Below, piece by piece: positions 14,001 to 25,139 of a stretch of DNA of 64,000 bases; within the stretch, counting starts at the first letter, position 1; each line of letters starts with the position of its first letter. This DNA is from Coriaria nepalensis (taxonomy: Eukaryota > Streptophyta > Magnoliopsida > Cucurbitales > Coriariaceae), in assembly GCA_027186245.1 (NCBI GenBank), contig CP114497.1, forward strand, positions 6,517,501 to 6,581,500. The letters run 5' to 3'. A program made the position numbers and the translations under genes. The notes under the pieces were generated by a model that was given only the letters and a program-made list of their open reading frames with translations, had not been told where the DNA came from and did not search any database.

Positions 14001-17000
14001 ATCACAGAACACTAAGGACAGCATGATATTGGGTCAAAATGACAGAGGTCCACAAAACAAAACATCCACACAGGAGAAAAAGATGTTATCCAAGAGAAAT
14101 GACAGAACTTCACTAAATTAGGCCAATGAAAGCCATCTATTACTTGATCCATCTTAAACCTAGAGAAACCTGATTTTCTATCGTTCCCAAGGACATCCAA
14201 GAGAAATGACAGAACTTCACTAAATTAGGTCAATGAAAGCCATCTATTACTTGATCCGTTTTAAACCTAGAGAAACCTGATTTTCTATCGTTCCCCAGGA
14301 CACCCCTGTACATACGTCAAAGACTCAAACCTCCTTTCCAAACAAAAGGCTCTAACCATATAAGAAGGATAACCCTACAAGAATATCCAACACCTAATTT
14401 TGATCCAAACACCTAAGAATTCAGCCAGAGAGTTATCCAGATCTCAATTAACACTGGAAAGAGAGAAAGAGAGAGAAAACCAAGAGGCAAAAACTCAAGA
14501 GGACCAATAAAAATAATCCTTTACTACTATTTACAAGGTCATATGCTGTTTGTTAAGTTTTGTTACTGTAAGTATAATGTAGAGTTAGTTTTTTTTTTCC
14601 CCTCTTTTTGGATTGGACCACCTCAAAGTTTAGTTCAGGGTCTAGTTAAGTTGTTATTGGAAAGTAAATTTTCAGGTATTGGTCCTGGTACTATTAAGGA
14701 GCAAAAAAGAGTCCCTCCATCATTCATGTGGCTGACAATTACTTTATAGAAAATCAAAAGAATGAAGTAGAAGTCATTTGTATACCTAACTACCAGCCTA
14801 AAAGATTAAATGATATATGAACAATAACTTACCATGTGCAATTTTCTTGTCCTATACAATCCACAAGAGAAGCTGGTATGCGCCGCCACTTTTGACAATC
14901 ATCACAGAGCACCCAAGCATTGCGAGGCTGTACAGACTGATCGCTGGAAAAACCTTGTACCACATTCAAGTTGGGTGATTCTATAGATGCAATATCATCA
15001 CCACTTATTGTTTTCCCCATAATGTCCACAATGCTATGTCCTGTGACAGCATCCAGGTGAATTGTGAGATAAGAAAGAAAATTCATCTTTCTATGGCATG
15101 CATGTATCTAGGAGAGAGAAAACAGTAACATACATAGTAACAGAAATATTCACACGATCATGTCCAAAGTATAACCATGAAAGCAAAGAGAGATGATATA
15201 AATTCACATTCATGCATATTCTTATTTAGATTTAGTAGTACCTATTTCTGCATTATCTGCAGTAGACATAACTGAATCAGAAACACCATCTTCCTTAGCT
15301 TTTCTCTCAGTAACAGATTTGTGCTGATTTTCCATCTGTCTATGAGTGTTCCCTCCCCTCTTACCTGGCTCAGAGGCCTTGGACCTGCCTTTACTCGACT
15401 TACTGGATTTTGGACTTTTGGAAGGCTTCTGTCTTGCAGCTTCAACAGGAAGACAACTCTTCAAAGTTTTTGATTCAGAAAACCCAATGCCAATATCTGT
15501 TGGCAAAAACTCATCACCGCTTCCATGCTCCTTTGATGATTTTGCTCTATTCCTACTATTTGGGAAGCTGAACTTCTCTTTTTGCTTATCTATCTTCTTC
15601 CCAGGGGCAACAAAATCCTGGGCAGAAATCAAAGCAGAATTTTGCAGTTCTTGATAACTCCCCCCAACTTGAGCATCTGAGACTGGATTTATCACTTCTG
15701 AATCAGGTGAAGTACCAGGGTCCAAACACCCAGTCACGCTTGCTCTTTCCAATGGTTCACTCGCCTCAGTACAAGTCCTGTAGTAATTGTCCAGATGCTC
15801 TTCGGTTGACTTTTCTATCATCACAGTGCTATAGGAATCATTATTTGTAGGATGATCATTCGAATCAGAAGCAGCAATATGTGCTTTTTCTGTCACTGGA
15901 GTTCTGCTGAAACAATTAAGTTCTCTTACAGTTCCATCTTCACTTCTTTTAACTTCAAGGCTATTTGTTAGTTTTAACAACTCCAGATTAGTTTTTGAGT
16001 ATGACTCGGTCCCATAACTGCTACTAACAGCATTAGCAGAAAATTTTGTATCAGCGTCCCCGGGAGCTAAAATGTTAAGACAATTTTCGTCCACCCCCTT
16101 CCCAAATTTGACCTTCAAATGAATTTGACTTGTAGAAGCAGAAGACTTTCCTCTGGACTCTTTCATGGATCCCCGTGCTCTTGCACTTGCCTTATTCCCA
16201 TTCCTCTTTCCACTCCCTCGTCCATCCCTTGTTTTTCTTGATCCTGGTGTCTGAATTTGACTAATACCATGCATATTGCTTTGCTCAAAAAACTGAATTT
16301 CACATGCAGATGAGCCCCAGAGAGAAGACCGAGCTGGTTTGGAGACACAGCTTCTCTTCCTCCTTGCTCCATCAAGGATAATTTCAACATTTACATGTGG
16401 CGGTAGCACTTTAGATGCTTTACTCTTCCTAGCAGCCCTTTTATTCAGAATCTTCTTCCTTGGTTTACTTTGTTGGCCACTCCTCCCAGTAGATGAGGCA
16501 ACTGTTTCAGGACATTTTGTTTCAGAGACAACACAAACTCGAGGATCTTTCAGGTTGTCATCCGTCTGTCCTGTAAAGTAAGCAGTACTGCTAGAATTAA
16601 TAAGACCATCATCATTTCTATAAATATTTGTTGCATCCACTATCTTAGAAGAACTACCACTTGCAACATCAAAAGGCTGACACGATAATAGAGAAGCAAA
16701 TTTCTCAGCAATACAGTTTGGAGCCCCTGCTGAGGAACCATCCTTCAAATTGCAGGAATTTTCTTCCACGAGCAATGTAGATTTACCAATATTAACTTTT
16801 GTATCACTTGTACTATTGCCACTGCCTTCCATAGGTTCAACTGTAATTTCTACTAAGGAACCACTAACAGTCTTGTCATCATGCATTCCATTCTGTTGGG
16901 CACAAATAGCCAGTGAATCATCCAACTGTATTTCTTCCATTGAAATCTGACAGCATTGTGGAGATACTACTCGCATGCCTGCATAAAGATTGTTTTTGAC

Positions 17001-18176
17001 ATCAGAAACCTCAATAAACCTTTCTGCAGAGAAACTGATTACAGTCTCTTCATCCTTCTGATCACTATCATGATTGCATTCAGTAACTTGATTCCCGGTA
17101 CTAGTGATATTTTCTTCTATTGGATGAGCTATAATTTCTACCGAGGGACGACTAACAGTTGCATCATCAAGCATTCCATTCAGTTTGGCACAGATAGCCA
17201 GGGAATCATCCAGCTGTATTTCTTCAATTGAACTCTGACAACACTGTGGAGATGCTACTTGCATGCTTGTATCAGGACTAGTTTTGACATCAGAAACCTC
17301 AATAACCCTTTCTGCAGTGAAACTACTTATACTTTCTTCATACTTCTGAACGCTATCATGGTTGCAATCAATAACTTGATTACCAATTCTAGCTACTGGT
17401 GAAGGCTTATGATCACCCACTGAAGGCAATATTTCAGCCACTATTTCAGCTGCAGAACCAGCTTTCTCCTCTATAACCCCTGATGAAAGATCACAGACAT
17501 TCTTCTCCATCCCATCCTTCTGTGAGCATTGGATTGGCAAACAGTCGACAGATGAGTAATTGCAAATCATTTCACAACCATGCAAAGGAGATATTAGATC
17601 ACCATTACTAGTCTCCATCCCAGCTGAAATATTGCATTCCACTTCCAAAAGGTCTTTCACATGTTCAGCAACCAGGTCGATATCCATGTCTTTATTCTGT
17701 TCATCGGGTTGGGCACAATTACTCAGAGAATCACTTGTAGCAGTGACTTCCAAGTTCATTTCACAACCATCTAACAAACTGACTATATTGTTTTCACCTT
17801 GAGACCTTCCCTCCTCCACACTCAAATTTCCATTCTCTGAATTGCAAATATCACCCTGATTCTCATTTAAGCAGGCCTCACTAACGCCACAATTATTTTC
17901 AAACTTCTCTACTAATATCCGAACATCTATACTTTCTGAGTCTGCAACCAAGCCATCTCCCAAAGCAACTGTATAACCTATTCCATTGACAGAGGTGTTA
18001 TTCATAGTTGGTCCAAGATCCCTATCTGGCTCATCTTTAGGACCCACCCTAGAATCAAATGACTGCTGCTCCATGCATGACTGCAGCTTAGAGACCGGTT
18101 CCCCTAAAATCTCTAAGCACGTAGGGAGCTCACCAACAGGTTCGTGAATTACAGTTGAGTTCTCACACGAACTCAT
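5015..18176 (-). CDS. ASHH2: ASHH2/SDG8-type histone H3K36 methyltransferase
   Basis: This enzyme methylates histone H3 lysine 36 in transcribed chromatin; in Arabidopsis it controls flowering time, branching and hormone response. I reconstruct 17 exons in order: 18176-15242, 15040-14833, 13898-13732, 12486-12407, 11415-11284, 11192-11076, 10617-10525, 10425-10348, 9930-9874, 9693-8880, 8795-8740, 8183-8104, 7974-7892, 7767-7688, 7207-7128, 6411-6366, 6163-5015. All junctions are GT..AG, phases agree, and the sum is 6255 nt, or 2084 residues. A CW zinc finger lies at about 1019-1065 ([15 protein letters not shown]). A Cys-rich AWS domain is at 1131-1174, the SET domain at about 1177-1307 (YVGEV, NHSC at 1259-1262, EEVTFDYNY) and the post-SET motif [10 protein letters not shown] follows. 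The long acidic N-terminus has a basic, Lys-rich tract before the CW domain, and the C-terminus has two PPGF motifs and KSRWDQP. Known SDG8 is somewhat shorter. The start is the first ATG of the large exon. Exact exon limits remain inferred. Confidence 0.93.
6687..6782. repeat. 48-bp tandem duplication in an ASHH2 intron
   Basis: Two adjacent copies share AGATGTTATGATACTCAC followed by an A-rich segment, offset by 48 bases. They lie in the intron between the 46-nt exon and the 80-nt exon of ASHH2, clear of the splice sites. Confidence 0.8.
10655..10820. repeat. Two tandem copies of about 83 bp in an ASHH2 intron
   Basis: Two adjacent, diverged copies each begin with a version of TCATTCAGAGCATACTCTTT and end with CTYGTAAAATATA. 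The start of each copy matches the nearby exon at 10525-10617 over about 20 bases, the codons for QKEYALNGH. The intron copies may therefore have captured exon sequence. The copies carry no usable open frame. Confidence 0.7.
11592..11655. repeat. 25-bp minisatellite in an ASHH2 intron
   Basis: A purine-rich 25-base unit beginning GAAGGTGAAACAGGAAGCAG occurs twice and then a third time in part. It sits in the 11416-12406 intron, with no effect on the coding exons. Confidence 0.85.
12674..13582. repeat. Tandem duplication of about 452 bp in an ASHH2 intron
   Basis: Unit 1 (about 12674-13128) and unit 2 (about 13129-13582) match along nearly their whole length with scattered substitutions and small gaps. 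Both carry CTCATGTGTAAAGCCATTAT near the start (12691 and 13143) and GACAAGTA..CAGATGTACAG at the end. Within each unit the phrase GACCAGACTARCACTAAAT also occurs twice, so an older, shorter duplication is nested inside. The array fills much of the intron 12487-13731. Confidence 0.9.
14091..14304. repeat. 107-bp tandem duplication in an ASHH2 intron
   Basis: Two adjacent, almost identical copies start CAAGAGAAATGACAGAACTT at 14091 and 14198. The close match suggests a recent event. They lie in the intron 13899-14832, away from the splice sites. Confidence 0.92.
16809..17384 (-). repeat. 96-residue tandem duplication inside ASHH2 exon 1
   Basis: Residues 265-360 (17384-17097) and 361-456 (17096-16809) are tandem copies of exactly 96 residues, an offset of 288 nt. 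Both copies share CNHDS, AERxIEVSDVK, Vx[19 protein letters not shown] and NGMxDD. The unit is acidic, with no domain I recognise. The duplication keeps the reading frame, so both copies should be translated. Confidence 0.95.
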
Positions 18177-18670
18177 CTCAATTCAAATCAGTTAAAGAAC
18201 ACCAAACAAATACACATTCCTCCCAAAACTCGAGGCATTACCCTGCAATCCCCTCGAATCAAACCCTAACGCCTCGTTTAGATTCCTCTCCTCCTTGAAC
18301 GAAAAAATAAAACGACAGAAAGAAAACGGTAATCCAGACAAGATACCTTAGCCCGTGCACCAAAGATAACCCTAGACCGGTGTTCTCCGACAGCCTCTGC
18401 AAAAGCACAACCCTAATTGAAAACTTACAATGCAATGCAGAAACACGGTTGCATAAAAACACACAGATTTACTCCCCACGTGAAGAAGAAGAACAAAAGG
18501 AAAAAATTTGAAAGAGAAAACGGAATCAGAGAGGGAAGAAGAACGATACCTGCTCAGAGAACGTACGAACACGAAAAGTAAGGTCAATTGAATTAGATAA
18601 TGGTTTGATTAGTTTTCTGTTTGCTCAGAGAGAGAGAGGTTGGCGGTAATTTGATGGCGGGTTATATAAA
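18177..18670 (-). promoter_or_regulatory. ASHH2 leader and TATA box
   Basis: On the minus strand a TATA-like TTTATATAA lies at 18670-18662. Start sites about 30 bases downstream would fall in a pyrimidine-rich CTCTCTCTCT tract near 18632-18638, a common plant initiator context. That gives a leader of roughly 450 nt, possibly with an intron that I cannot define. The position relative to the start codon fits, but no transcript evidence is available. Confidence 0.5.
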
Positions 18671-18699
18671 CGGTTCGTTCACGGCACGAACACGCGGAA

Positions 18700-19648
18700 A
18701 TGAGGAAGAGAAAGACTCCGACCGCGTAGGAGTGGTGTAATATCATACATCTATCGCTTTAACGCTGATTTTGGAACCAAAAACATTTAGACCTAGAACT
18801 CCTCGTTTTGACAGTTCGCGTTTTACCATTTTATGTACTTCTTTCTTTTTTGGAAGTATTATTATTATTATTATTTTCTTTTCTATATTTATATTTATAT
18901 TAATAATAAAATAATTAATGAATAACTGCTCTCATTTCACTTAGAGCAAGCGGAAATTTATATTGAAAATTTATATCGGTAGATTTTTATGTATGGTCTC
19001 ATATATATATATATATATATATATATTAATGATGTGAATTTTCTTTGAGTATGCTTACACCGTTACACAAATTTACGGGGTTAATCTCAATTTTTTGCAG
19101 ATTTATATTTATGATCTTCAAAATTTTTAAATTTGAATATATATTAATATAATGGTAGGTGAAATAATTTAAAAAGAATTTGGACCCATAATCTATTTAG
19201 AAAGTATATTTTACGGTTTAGGTTTATTTTAAAATTTGTTAAAATAATTGTCTTGTTTCTAAAAAAAGAAATTAAAAAATTAAAAAAATTAAAAAATTAT
19301 TAAAATACCTTTACAGTTTGAAAATGAGAAGGAAAAAAAAATCGGAATCGTAGAAACCCTTACGAATGAACACATAAAAAATCTAATTTTCACAATTCTC
19401 CTGTCACAAAATGGAATCGCGGAAACTCAAATCCTTAGTTTCGCAAAGCTCAAACCCTTAGCAGTCGAAAAAATCTAAAGCAATGATTCGCAATCGACAA
19501 AATCTAAAGAAAAAATCCAAAAAAGGATAGAAGGTAGCACCGAAATGATAATCAAAAATTGATTTCATGTTTTTTTAGAGTTATTATATTCATTTTGATT
19601 TGAAATTTGAAGTATTTATAAGACTCGAACCATCGAGCAGTTTAAAAT
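18700..19648. other. AT-rich intergenic with simple repeats
   Basis: This stretch holds an ATT run at 18858-18874, an alternating AT run at 19001-19026, and A-rich tracts near 19260-19350. I see no gene. A short direct echo of AATCGNRRAAACCCTTA-like words near 19340-19460 is weak. Confidence 0.5.
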
Positions 19649-19791
19649 GTATTGCTCGATGGCAATATTAATGTCTATTGAGCCATGGAGCAAGAATTCA
19701 TATGCACTGCTCAATGAATGGCCATCGGACAATCGAGTAGTACATATGAACTTCTTGCTCGATGGATATTAATATTATCATCGGGCAGTAT
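19649..19791. repeat. Imperfect inverted repeat able to form a hairpin
   Basis: The left arm starting GTATTGCTCGATGGCAATAT at 19649 pairs with the right arm ending TCATCGGGCAGTAT at 19791. The inner arms GAGCAAGAATTCATATGCAC (19688) and CATATGAACTTCTTGCTC (19743-19760) also pair. Together they give arms of about 65 bases with a small bulge and a short loop. Similar TCGATGG/CATATG words continue to about 19900. It may be a MITE, a satellite fragment or a source of small RNA; none of these is shown. Confidence 0.7.
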
Positions 19792-20069
19792 AATCTCGAT
19801 GCCTCAATGGTTATTCATATGTCCATCGGGCCATCAAGCACCTCAGTTTATATGAACTGATTGATGACTCGATTACCGCTCATATTCCCATCGAGTATTA
19901 CAATCTTATTATGAAGTTTATTATTTTTTAAATTTTTAATTTAGTTTTATACAATTTAGTTTAATTATTTTTCATTTCAAGCGGATCAAATTCCTATATA
20001 TCATGAGCTAGAACATATATAATTGGCCAAACTCTTTGTTTCAAGATCCGCACTACTGTGATATCAAAG

Positions 20070-20460
20070 CAGGAAGTGGTGATTGCCGATATAAGGAAGA
20101 AGTTGACCTCAGTACAGTTAGAGTCTCTTAGGTCTATTTGTCTGGGACATTTTCTGAATGTGAGTAGTCAACTTAAGAATTCAAGCTAACTTATGAATTT
20201 TTTCATTCTTCGGTGACTGGAGTGTAAGAAGAAGCATGAATTGTGGTTTACGCACCGCAATAAGCCTATGCGGTTTAGTCTGAGGGAGTTTGTATTGGTG
20301 GTGAGATTAAAATGTTATGCAGAACTTCCAGACCACATAATTAAGAAGATAGAAAAAAACGAGCACTTGTTGAATAAGTAAATTAGTAGGAATCTTTTCA
20401 ATGTGTCGAAGCTAGCAGAGAAATTTAGAAGTGATGATAAGCCATAATTCTGTTGACATG
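20070..20460 (+). pseudogene. DUF1985 relic of a plant Ulp1-type transposon gene
   Basis: The plus strand encodes KKHELWFTHRNKPMRFSL followed by REFVLVVRLKCYAELPD near 20230-20335. This closely follows the DUF1985 signature (ELWF..xGKPxRFSLREFAxVTGLNC) of the plant gene family linked to Mutator-like elements carrying Ulp1-type protease. An upstream frame (LTSVQLESLRSICLGHFL) fits the domain start. Stops at about 20160 and 20380 and lost cysteines show decay. The Ulp1 protease domain and element termini are not seen. Confidence 0.65.
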
Positions 20461-20564
20461 GCTTCATGCCACTTTAGATCCAAGGCTGCATGTTCACAAT
20501 TTATAGGTTCCACAAATGTGGTGATATTATTTACAAAATTCTTTTATTTGGGTGAGAGTTGTGC

Positions 20565-20662
20565 ATAAGATATATATCAAGATAGATTGAGAACTCAGTT
20601 ATATTGAGAACTCGGTCTATACTAAAAATTTGGTTTATACTGAGAACTCGATTTGGCCATTA
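20565..20662. repeat. Short degenerate repeats of GAGAACTCGGT
   Basis: Four diverged copies of a unit of about 24 bases, built on TATACTGAGAACTCGGTT, lie in tandem. They are non-coding and belong to the same repeat-rich spacer as the DUF1985 relic. Confidence 0.6.
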
Positions 20663-20859
20663 AGAAAGGTTAGTCGTAACTTATACAAAATATGACTCAT
20701 AAATTGGTCATATTTTAATTAGTTTGTATTTTTATCTTTTTTCTTCTTACGTGGTATATATTTTAATATTAAATCTATAAAGACGATCAAAAATTATAAA
20801 AAAAAAACAAATATGGAAAAAACAGAGAAAAACTCAATCCACCTCGTTCAGCTGTAGGG

Positions 20860-22824
20860 ATAGAACGTTAAAGATTCTTAGTTATATTTTACAGGTTTGC
20901 TTGTACCTGTTGAAGTTTAGTTAGACTCTCTTAGCTATATTTTATAGTCATTCGATTTTTCATCATTACCAGTTGTAGTATATATATTGAAATCTGAGTA
21001 AAGTTAATATAATGCAATTTTCAGATTCAAAATTGTGTTCCTTTTTCTTCAAGTTGAAAGCGAGAGAGTATCTTGAGGTCTTCTGAGTTTCTTACAGGGA
21101 GCCATAGTATCAACGTATACATTTCGTGTTAACACTTTCAGTATCAAAAGTATCAGCGTTTTCATATTCATAACACTAAAATCTTGGTCACTATTCATCC
21201 GCGCTCAACAGCCGAAGCAGGTGCATCACCTCTTCTTGCGATAGTCCGGTACGACATAGTTAGGGTTAACGAGGTGAGATGGGTTATAGAGGTGATTTTG
21301 TTGGTATGTTCTTTGAGTAAGGCCTCCATTAAAACCAAAAGAGAAGTCGAAGGAGAGAAAGAAGAAGGGAGTATGTACAAAACCAAGTTTCAAGAATTTT
21401 CCATCAGAAATGATGGAACTTATCGGTATACACCAGCATCCCAAAAGGTCTAGATCACAACCCTAGTTTCCAAGCAAATGTAACTGCTAATAGACTAGTT
21501 TTTCCCACTGAAACCCGGGCAAAGTCCTCTGAGCAGGTTCAAAATGACGCTGCTAAATTCGATTTTGAACAGTTGCATTATCATCGAAACGACCAACGCT
21601 TCAAATCCAGCAAGACGATCAGAGTCTTTGCGTTTCTTTGTTCCCCAACCTACTTTATCTGCATCTTGTGGTCAAGCCTCAGGTCCTAGGGAAAGCACTT
21701 ATATGGGGATCACACCAGTAACACAACAGGCACAACCTCACTCAAAAGATATTGATCAATATCTTAACACCATGGCCAATGGTGTCAAAGATGTTGGTGG
21801 ATGGATCTAGAGAAAGAAATATTTGTATCAGAATTAGCTCCGAAGTTATGCTCAAAAAAATACTCTCAACTTTACCTCTATACACTTCCGAGCATGTGGG
21901 TCCTCCCCATGCCTATCGCTTCAAGAGTAAGGTTGTCAGACATATGAAAATCAGAATTTTTATCGACAACTTAAAAATGTTGAACATACAGCTACTAAAG
22001 TTGCTTTAACAGTCTTGCAATAAGATGGGGCGGAAGAAGACAATTCTAGTCCCTACAAGAACTAGCCCAGAAAGAGGGTTTTTTTTTTTTTACCGCTGTA
22101 TATTACGACAAGATCAGGTTAATCTCACGCGTTAATGTTTATTTCAAGTGTAAAAATAGAAGGAGAAGGTTTTACGGAGCCAGGATAAAAAACTAAGGAG
22201 CCTGCAAAGATGAGTGCATCAAGGATTGCCTATACCACTTTGAATTTGAATGAGAAAAGGTCAAGTGGGAGCCCTTTGATTATAACTCCTGGTAATGGAA
22301 GACAAGAAGTCCCTCAATCATCATCTTATAGCATGCAATCAAATGTGACCAACTATCTTGCAGCATACCAAACCCAAGACCCTCACTATATCACACCCAA
22401 GTGTAACTGCTGATAAACAAGCTACAGAGAATAAAGGCAAGATAGTAGGAGTTGTAATGAGAAGAATTATTCGAGAGTAAAGAAGTCGAAAGAGCTGGTG
22501 GGTCGAAAAAGAGACAACGAATAGAGGAGGCCTCTCCTATGGTGAAGAACACCTCCCTCACAATAGGATCATCTTCATCCCTCTCGGATTCACTCCATCG
22601 GAGAAACGTTGGTCCATCTTCACCTGACGGGTGCATCCATATGTGCCCATAACTTGCTTCTCCACCTTCACCCTCTTTCATATCAAAGGTACCGCCGGGA
22701 TGAAAGAGGAGAGAGCGCCATGCACCTTGAAGAGTTGCTGAATATAGAAAATAGTTTTGAAGAGCTTGGAGACTACTCGACTTGGTTTAAATAGAATGCA
22801 ATGGCCAAAAAAAAAAAAAAAAAC
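20860..22824 (+). other. Unclassified repeat-like region with short open frames
   Basis: The part 20880-21120 looks like the end of a plant LTR and leader: a TATATATATTGAAATCTGAG phrase followed by a TC-rich run and, at 21108, ATAGTATCAACG in primer-site position. Downstream, short frames (21184-21453, 21544-21810, 22210-22413, 22609-22794) shift phase repeatedly. Each is Ser/Thr/Gln-rich or basic and I recognise no domain. The region ends at an A run (22809-22824) close to the 3' end of PTAC6. A decayed retroelement gag region or retroposed transcript is possible, but I cannot name a family. Confidence 0.3.
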
Positions 22825-23072
22825 CGTGTGGGCTCTTCTCATTTCGAGAAACAAAAATGATTTCAAGGAACATATCAACATTGCCATGATTAAATATTTA
22901 TACAGCTGTGTATTACATGATTAAATCTACAAATTGAGGTAGCTACTACCATGTTGCACAAGAAAAATACAATCACTTGCATCTTCAACTACATTATCGG
23001 AAATGACCCGGTAAACACTGCCGACTAGAACATCTATGATTCTTACACGAATAGGAATAGTTCCTCATTTGA

Positions 23073-25139
23073 TCAAAACCAATTCGAAACGCTGAAATCC
23101 CGTAGCTTCCTAAGATGTCTCTCCATGTCCTGTCTTGTCTTGTCCCACTCTTCTCTCTCTATAATAGTAGTAGGATCATCTCTTTCGCTCTATAAAGAAA
23201 TCACAGAGAGAAATAGTAAAATTAGGAAAATGCAGAAATAGCGCAAATAAATAACAGAAGACTTTGGACAAATGGATCAGGGGAAAGCCGAACTGAATGA
23301 ATGATCTTGAAGGAGTTTCCATTATCTCTTATTACAAGCAAGTCGGTCCTTCTGTCCCTGTTTCTTCCTCCAGGTACTGTTACCTATCACCATTTGAAGG
23401 AAGGGGGAAAAAAGGAACTCAATAAAACAACCGAATTTGATACATATGTTTCTCCATCTCTTGGCATTATGATTTTCCGGATAGATGCTTGATAAGGATC
23501 AAAGTGAAAAATAATTGTTAGAGACCTCACCAGAATTTTCGCTCTGGTGATTGATTTTGTTTTCGAATCAATCACATAAATCTCCTCAAAATCTAGCACA
23601 AACTCCAGGTCCCGCAACCTTCGATTCTTGTAGTGCTTTGTCAAGAAAACCTGTCAAAGGAGGAGGAAAACCAAGTGGTATTTGCTTGGTTTTAATTTGC
23701 ACTAATGCAAAAAAGTTGGACTGCGGTTTTATAGAACTATTTGGACTGGAACTAAAGTTCGGAAAAACTGCAGTTTTATAGAGCACATTTCATAGGAAGA
23801 CAAAGTTCCTCACACTCAAAAGTGTCAACATAGATATCGCCTTTCTCTATGCATGGAAAGGACTTAGATTCATGTTTAACATAATAAAAAATCAATTCTT
23901 CATAGCTTAAATTTTTAAAACCTACTAATGCTCTCTTAGACTCTTACCTTATAAACCTCATTCTCAGACTTATATAACGGATCTCGAGGTGCATCAATGG
24001 GTGGTTCTGTTACATTGTAGTTTCCATACTCACTTTGTGCACATCTAATATACTGCAAATCCAAACAAGTATATATATATATACAACCATGATACCATTA
24101 CAAATAGTAAAACAAAATACCTTCAATAAAACACAAATGGCATAAGGCTGGCGATGCAAAAGAAGAAGATTCAAGTTCAAGAACTCTTTTCACCTATGCA
24201 ACAACTCTTCACCAGAGAAAAAAAAAATCCACAACCCTAGCCGAGTTTGCGGAAGTGTTCATGCTGGATCTATTTAAATCTAACCTTATACTAAAAATCC
24301 AGTTTAAAACCGCTAATGCAAAAGACAATTAAACTATCCCATAAGCTTCAATTGTTTGACATACTCAATTTCAAAAACCAGCAATCAGTTTCAATTTTGA
24401 ATGAAGAAGAGGAGATATGCTAAAAATAGAGTACCTTCTGAGGCATAGGAGCAAGAACCCTTGGAATTGCATAAATATCAGTATCTGGAGGAGTCACATA
24501 CATCTACAGCATAAACCCAGATAAGAAGAAAATCAAACAAAAATTTATCATAAAGCATGAAAAAAAGGGTTAAAAAAAAAGGCAATTACAAATAGGATCA
24601 CTTACTTCCCTGAAATCATAAACATCATTATCAGGATCAGGAGGCTTCCTAATGAAGAAATCACAATGCAGTAATTTGATCTTATGAAACTCCTCTTCGT
24701 TGATTCTATAATCGACGACCATCTCAGAATCCCATCCTTGAGTTGATACGAAGCTCTTGCTCTGGACTATGGTGATATCGCCGTCGCCACCGACACTGGC
24801 TGAACCGCCGGCGGCGGCGGCAGCTAGAGCTAGAGGGTCGTACTCGATGTCGAAGTCTTTTTTGTTGTCGACTTCCTCCATCTCCTCCTCGTCCATGTCG
24901 TAGTCATCGGGGCCTCCTCCGTCGGCGTCGCCGTCGTCGGAGAATACACGGAATGGGTTTCTTCTTGGGGTGAATGAGGTGGATGGTGGTGGTGGCGGTG
25001 GCGGAGGTCTGAATCTGAGAGAGGAGAAGGTGGGTCGGGAGGGAAAGAGAGAGGAAGAGGGTGAGGAGCTGAATGGGTGGTTGTTAGAGGTGAGAAGCGG
25101 GGGCGGCGAGAGGTGGAGGAAAGTGGTGGTCGTCGGCAT
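23073..25139 (-). CDS. PTAC6: PTAC6/PAP8, plastid RNA polymerase-associated protein
   Basis: PTAC6 (PAP8) is an essential accessory subunit of the plastid-encoded RNA polymerase in chloroplast nucleoids, needed for greening; the Arabidopsis protein is also reported in the nucleus. Six exons are read: 25139-24606, 24503-24435, 24052-23948, 23650-23531, 23383-23294 and 23189-23073, totalling 1035 nt (344 residues; Arabidopsis is about 330). The Ser/Pro/Thr-rich N-terminus fits a chloroplast transit peptide, followed by an acidic stretch (DYDMDEEEMEEVDNKKD) and an Ala run. The conserved core includes STQGWDSEMVVDYRINEEEF, FFIRKPPDPDNDVYDFRE, MYVTPPDTDIYAIPRVLAPM and LDFEEIYVIDSKTKSITRAK. The ending, LRKLRDFSVSNWF, matches the family. 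The acceptor of the last exon and the donor before it (CATTCA followed by GTTCGG) are the least certain. It is the minus-strand partner of the divergent ubinuclein gene. Confidence 0.93.
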
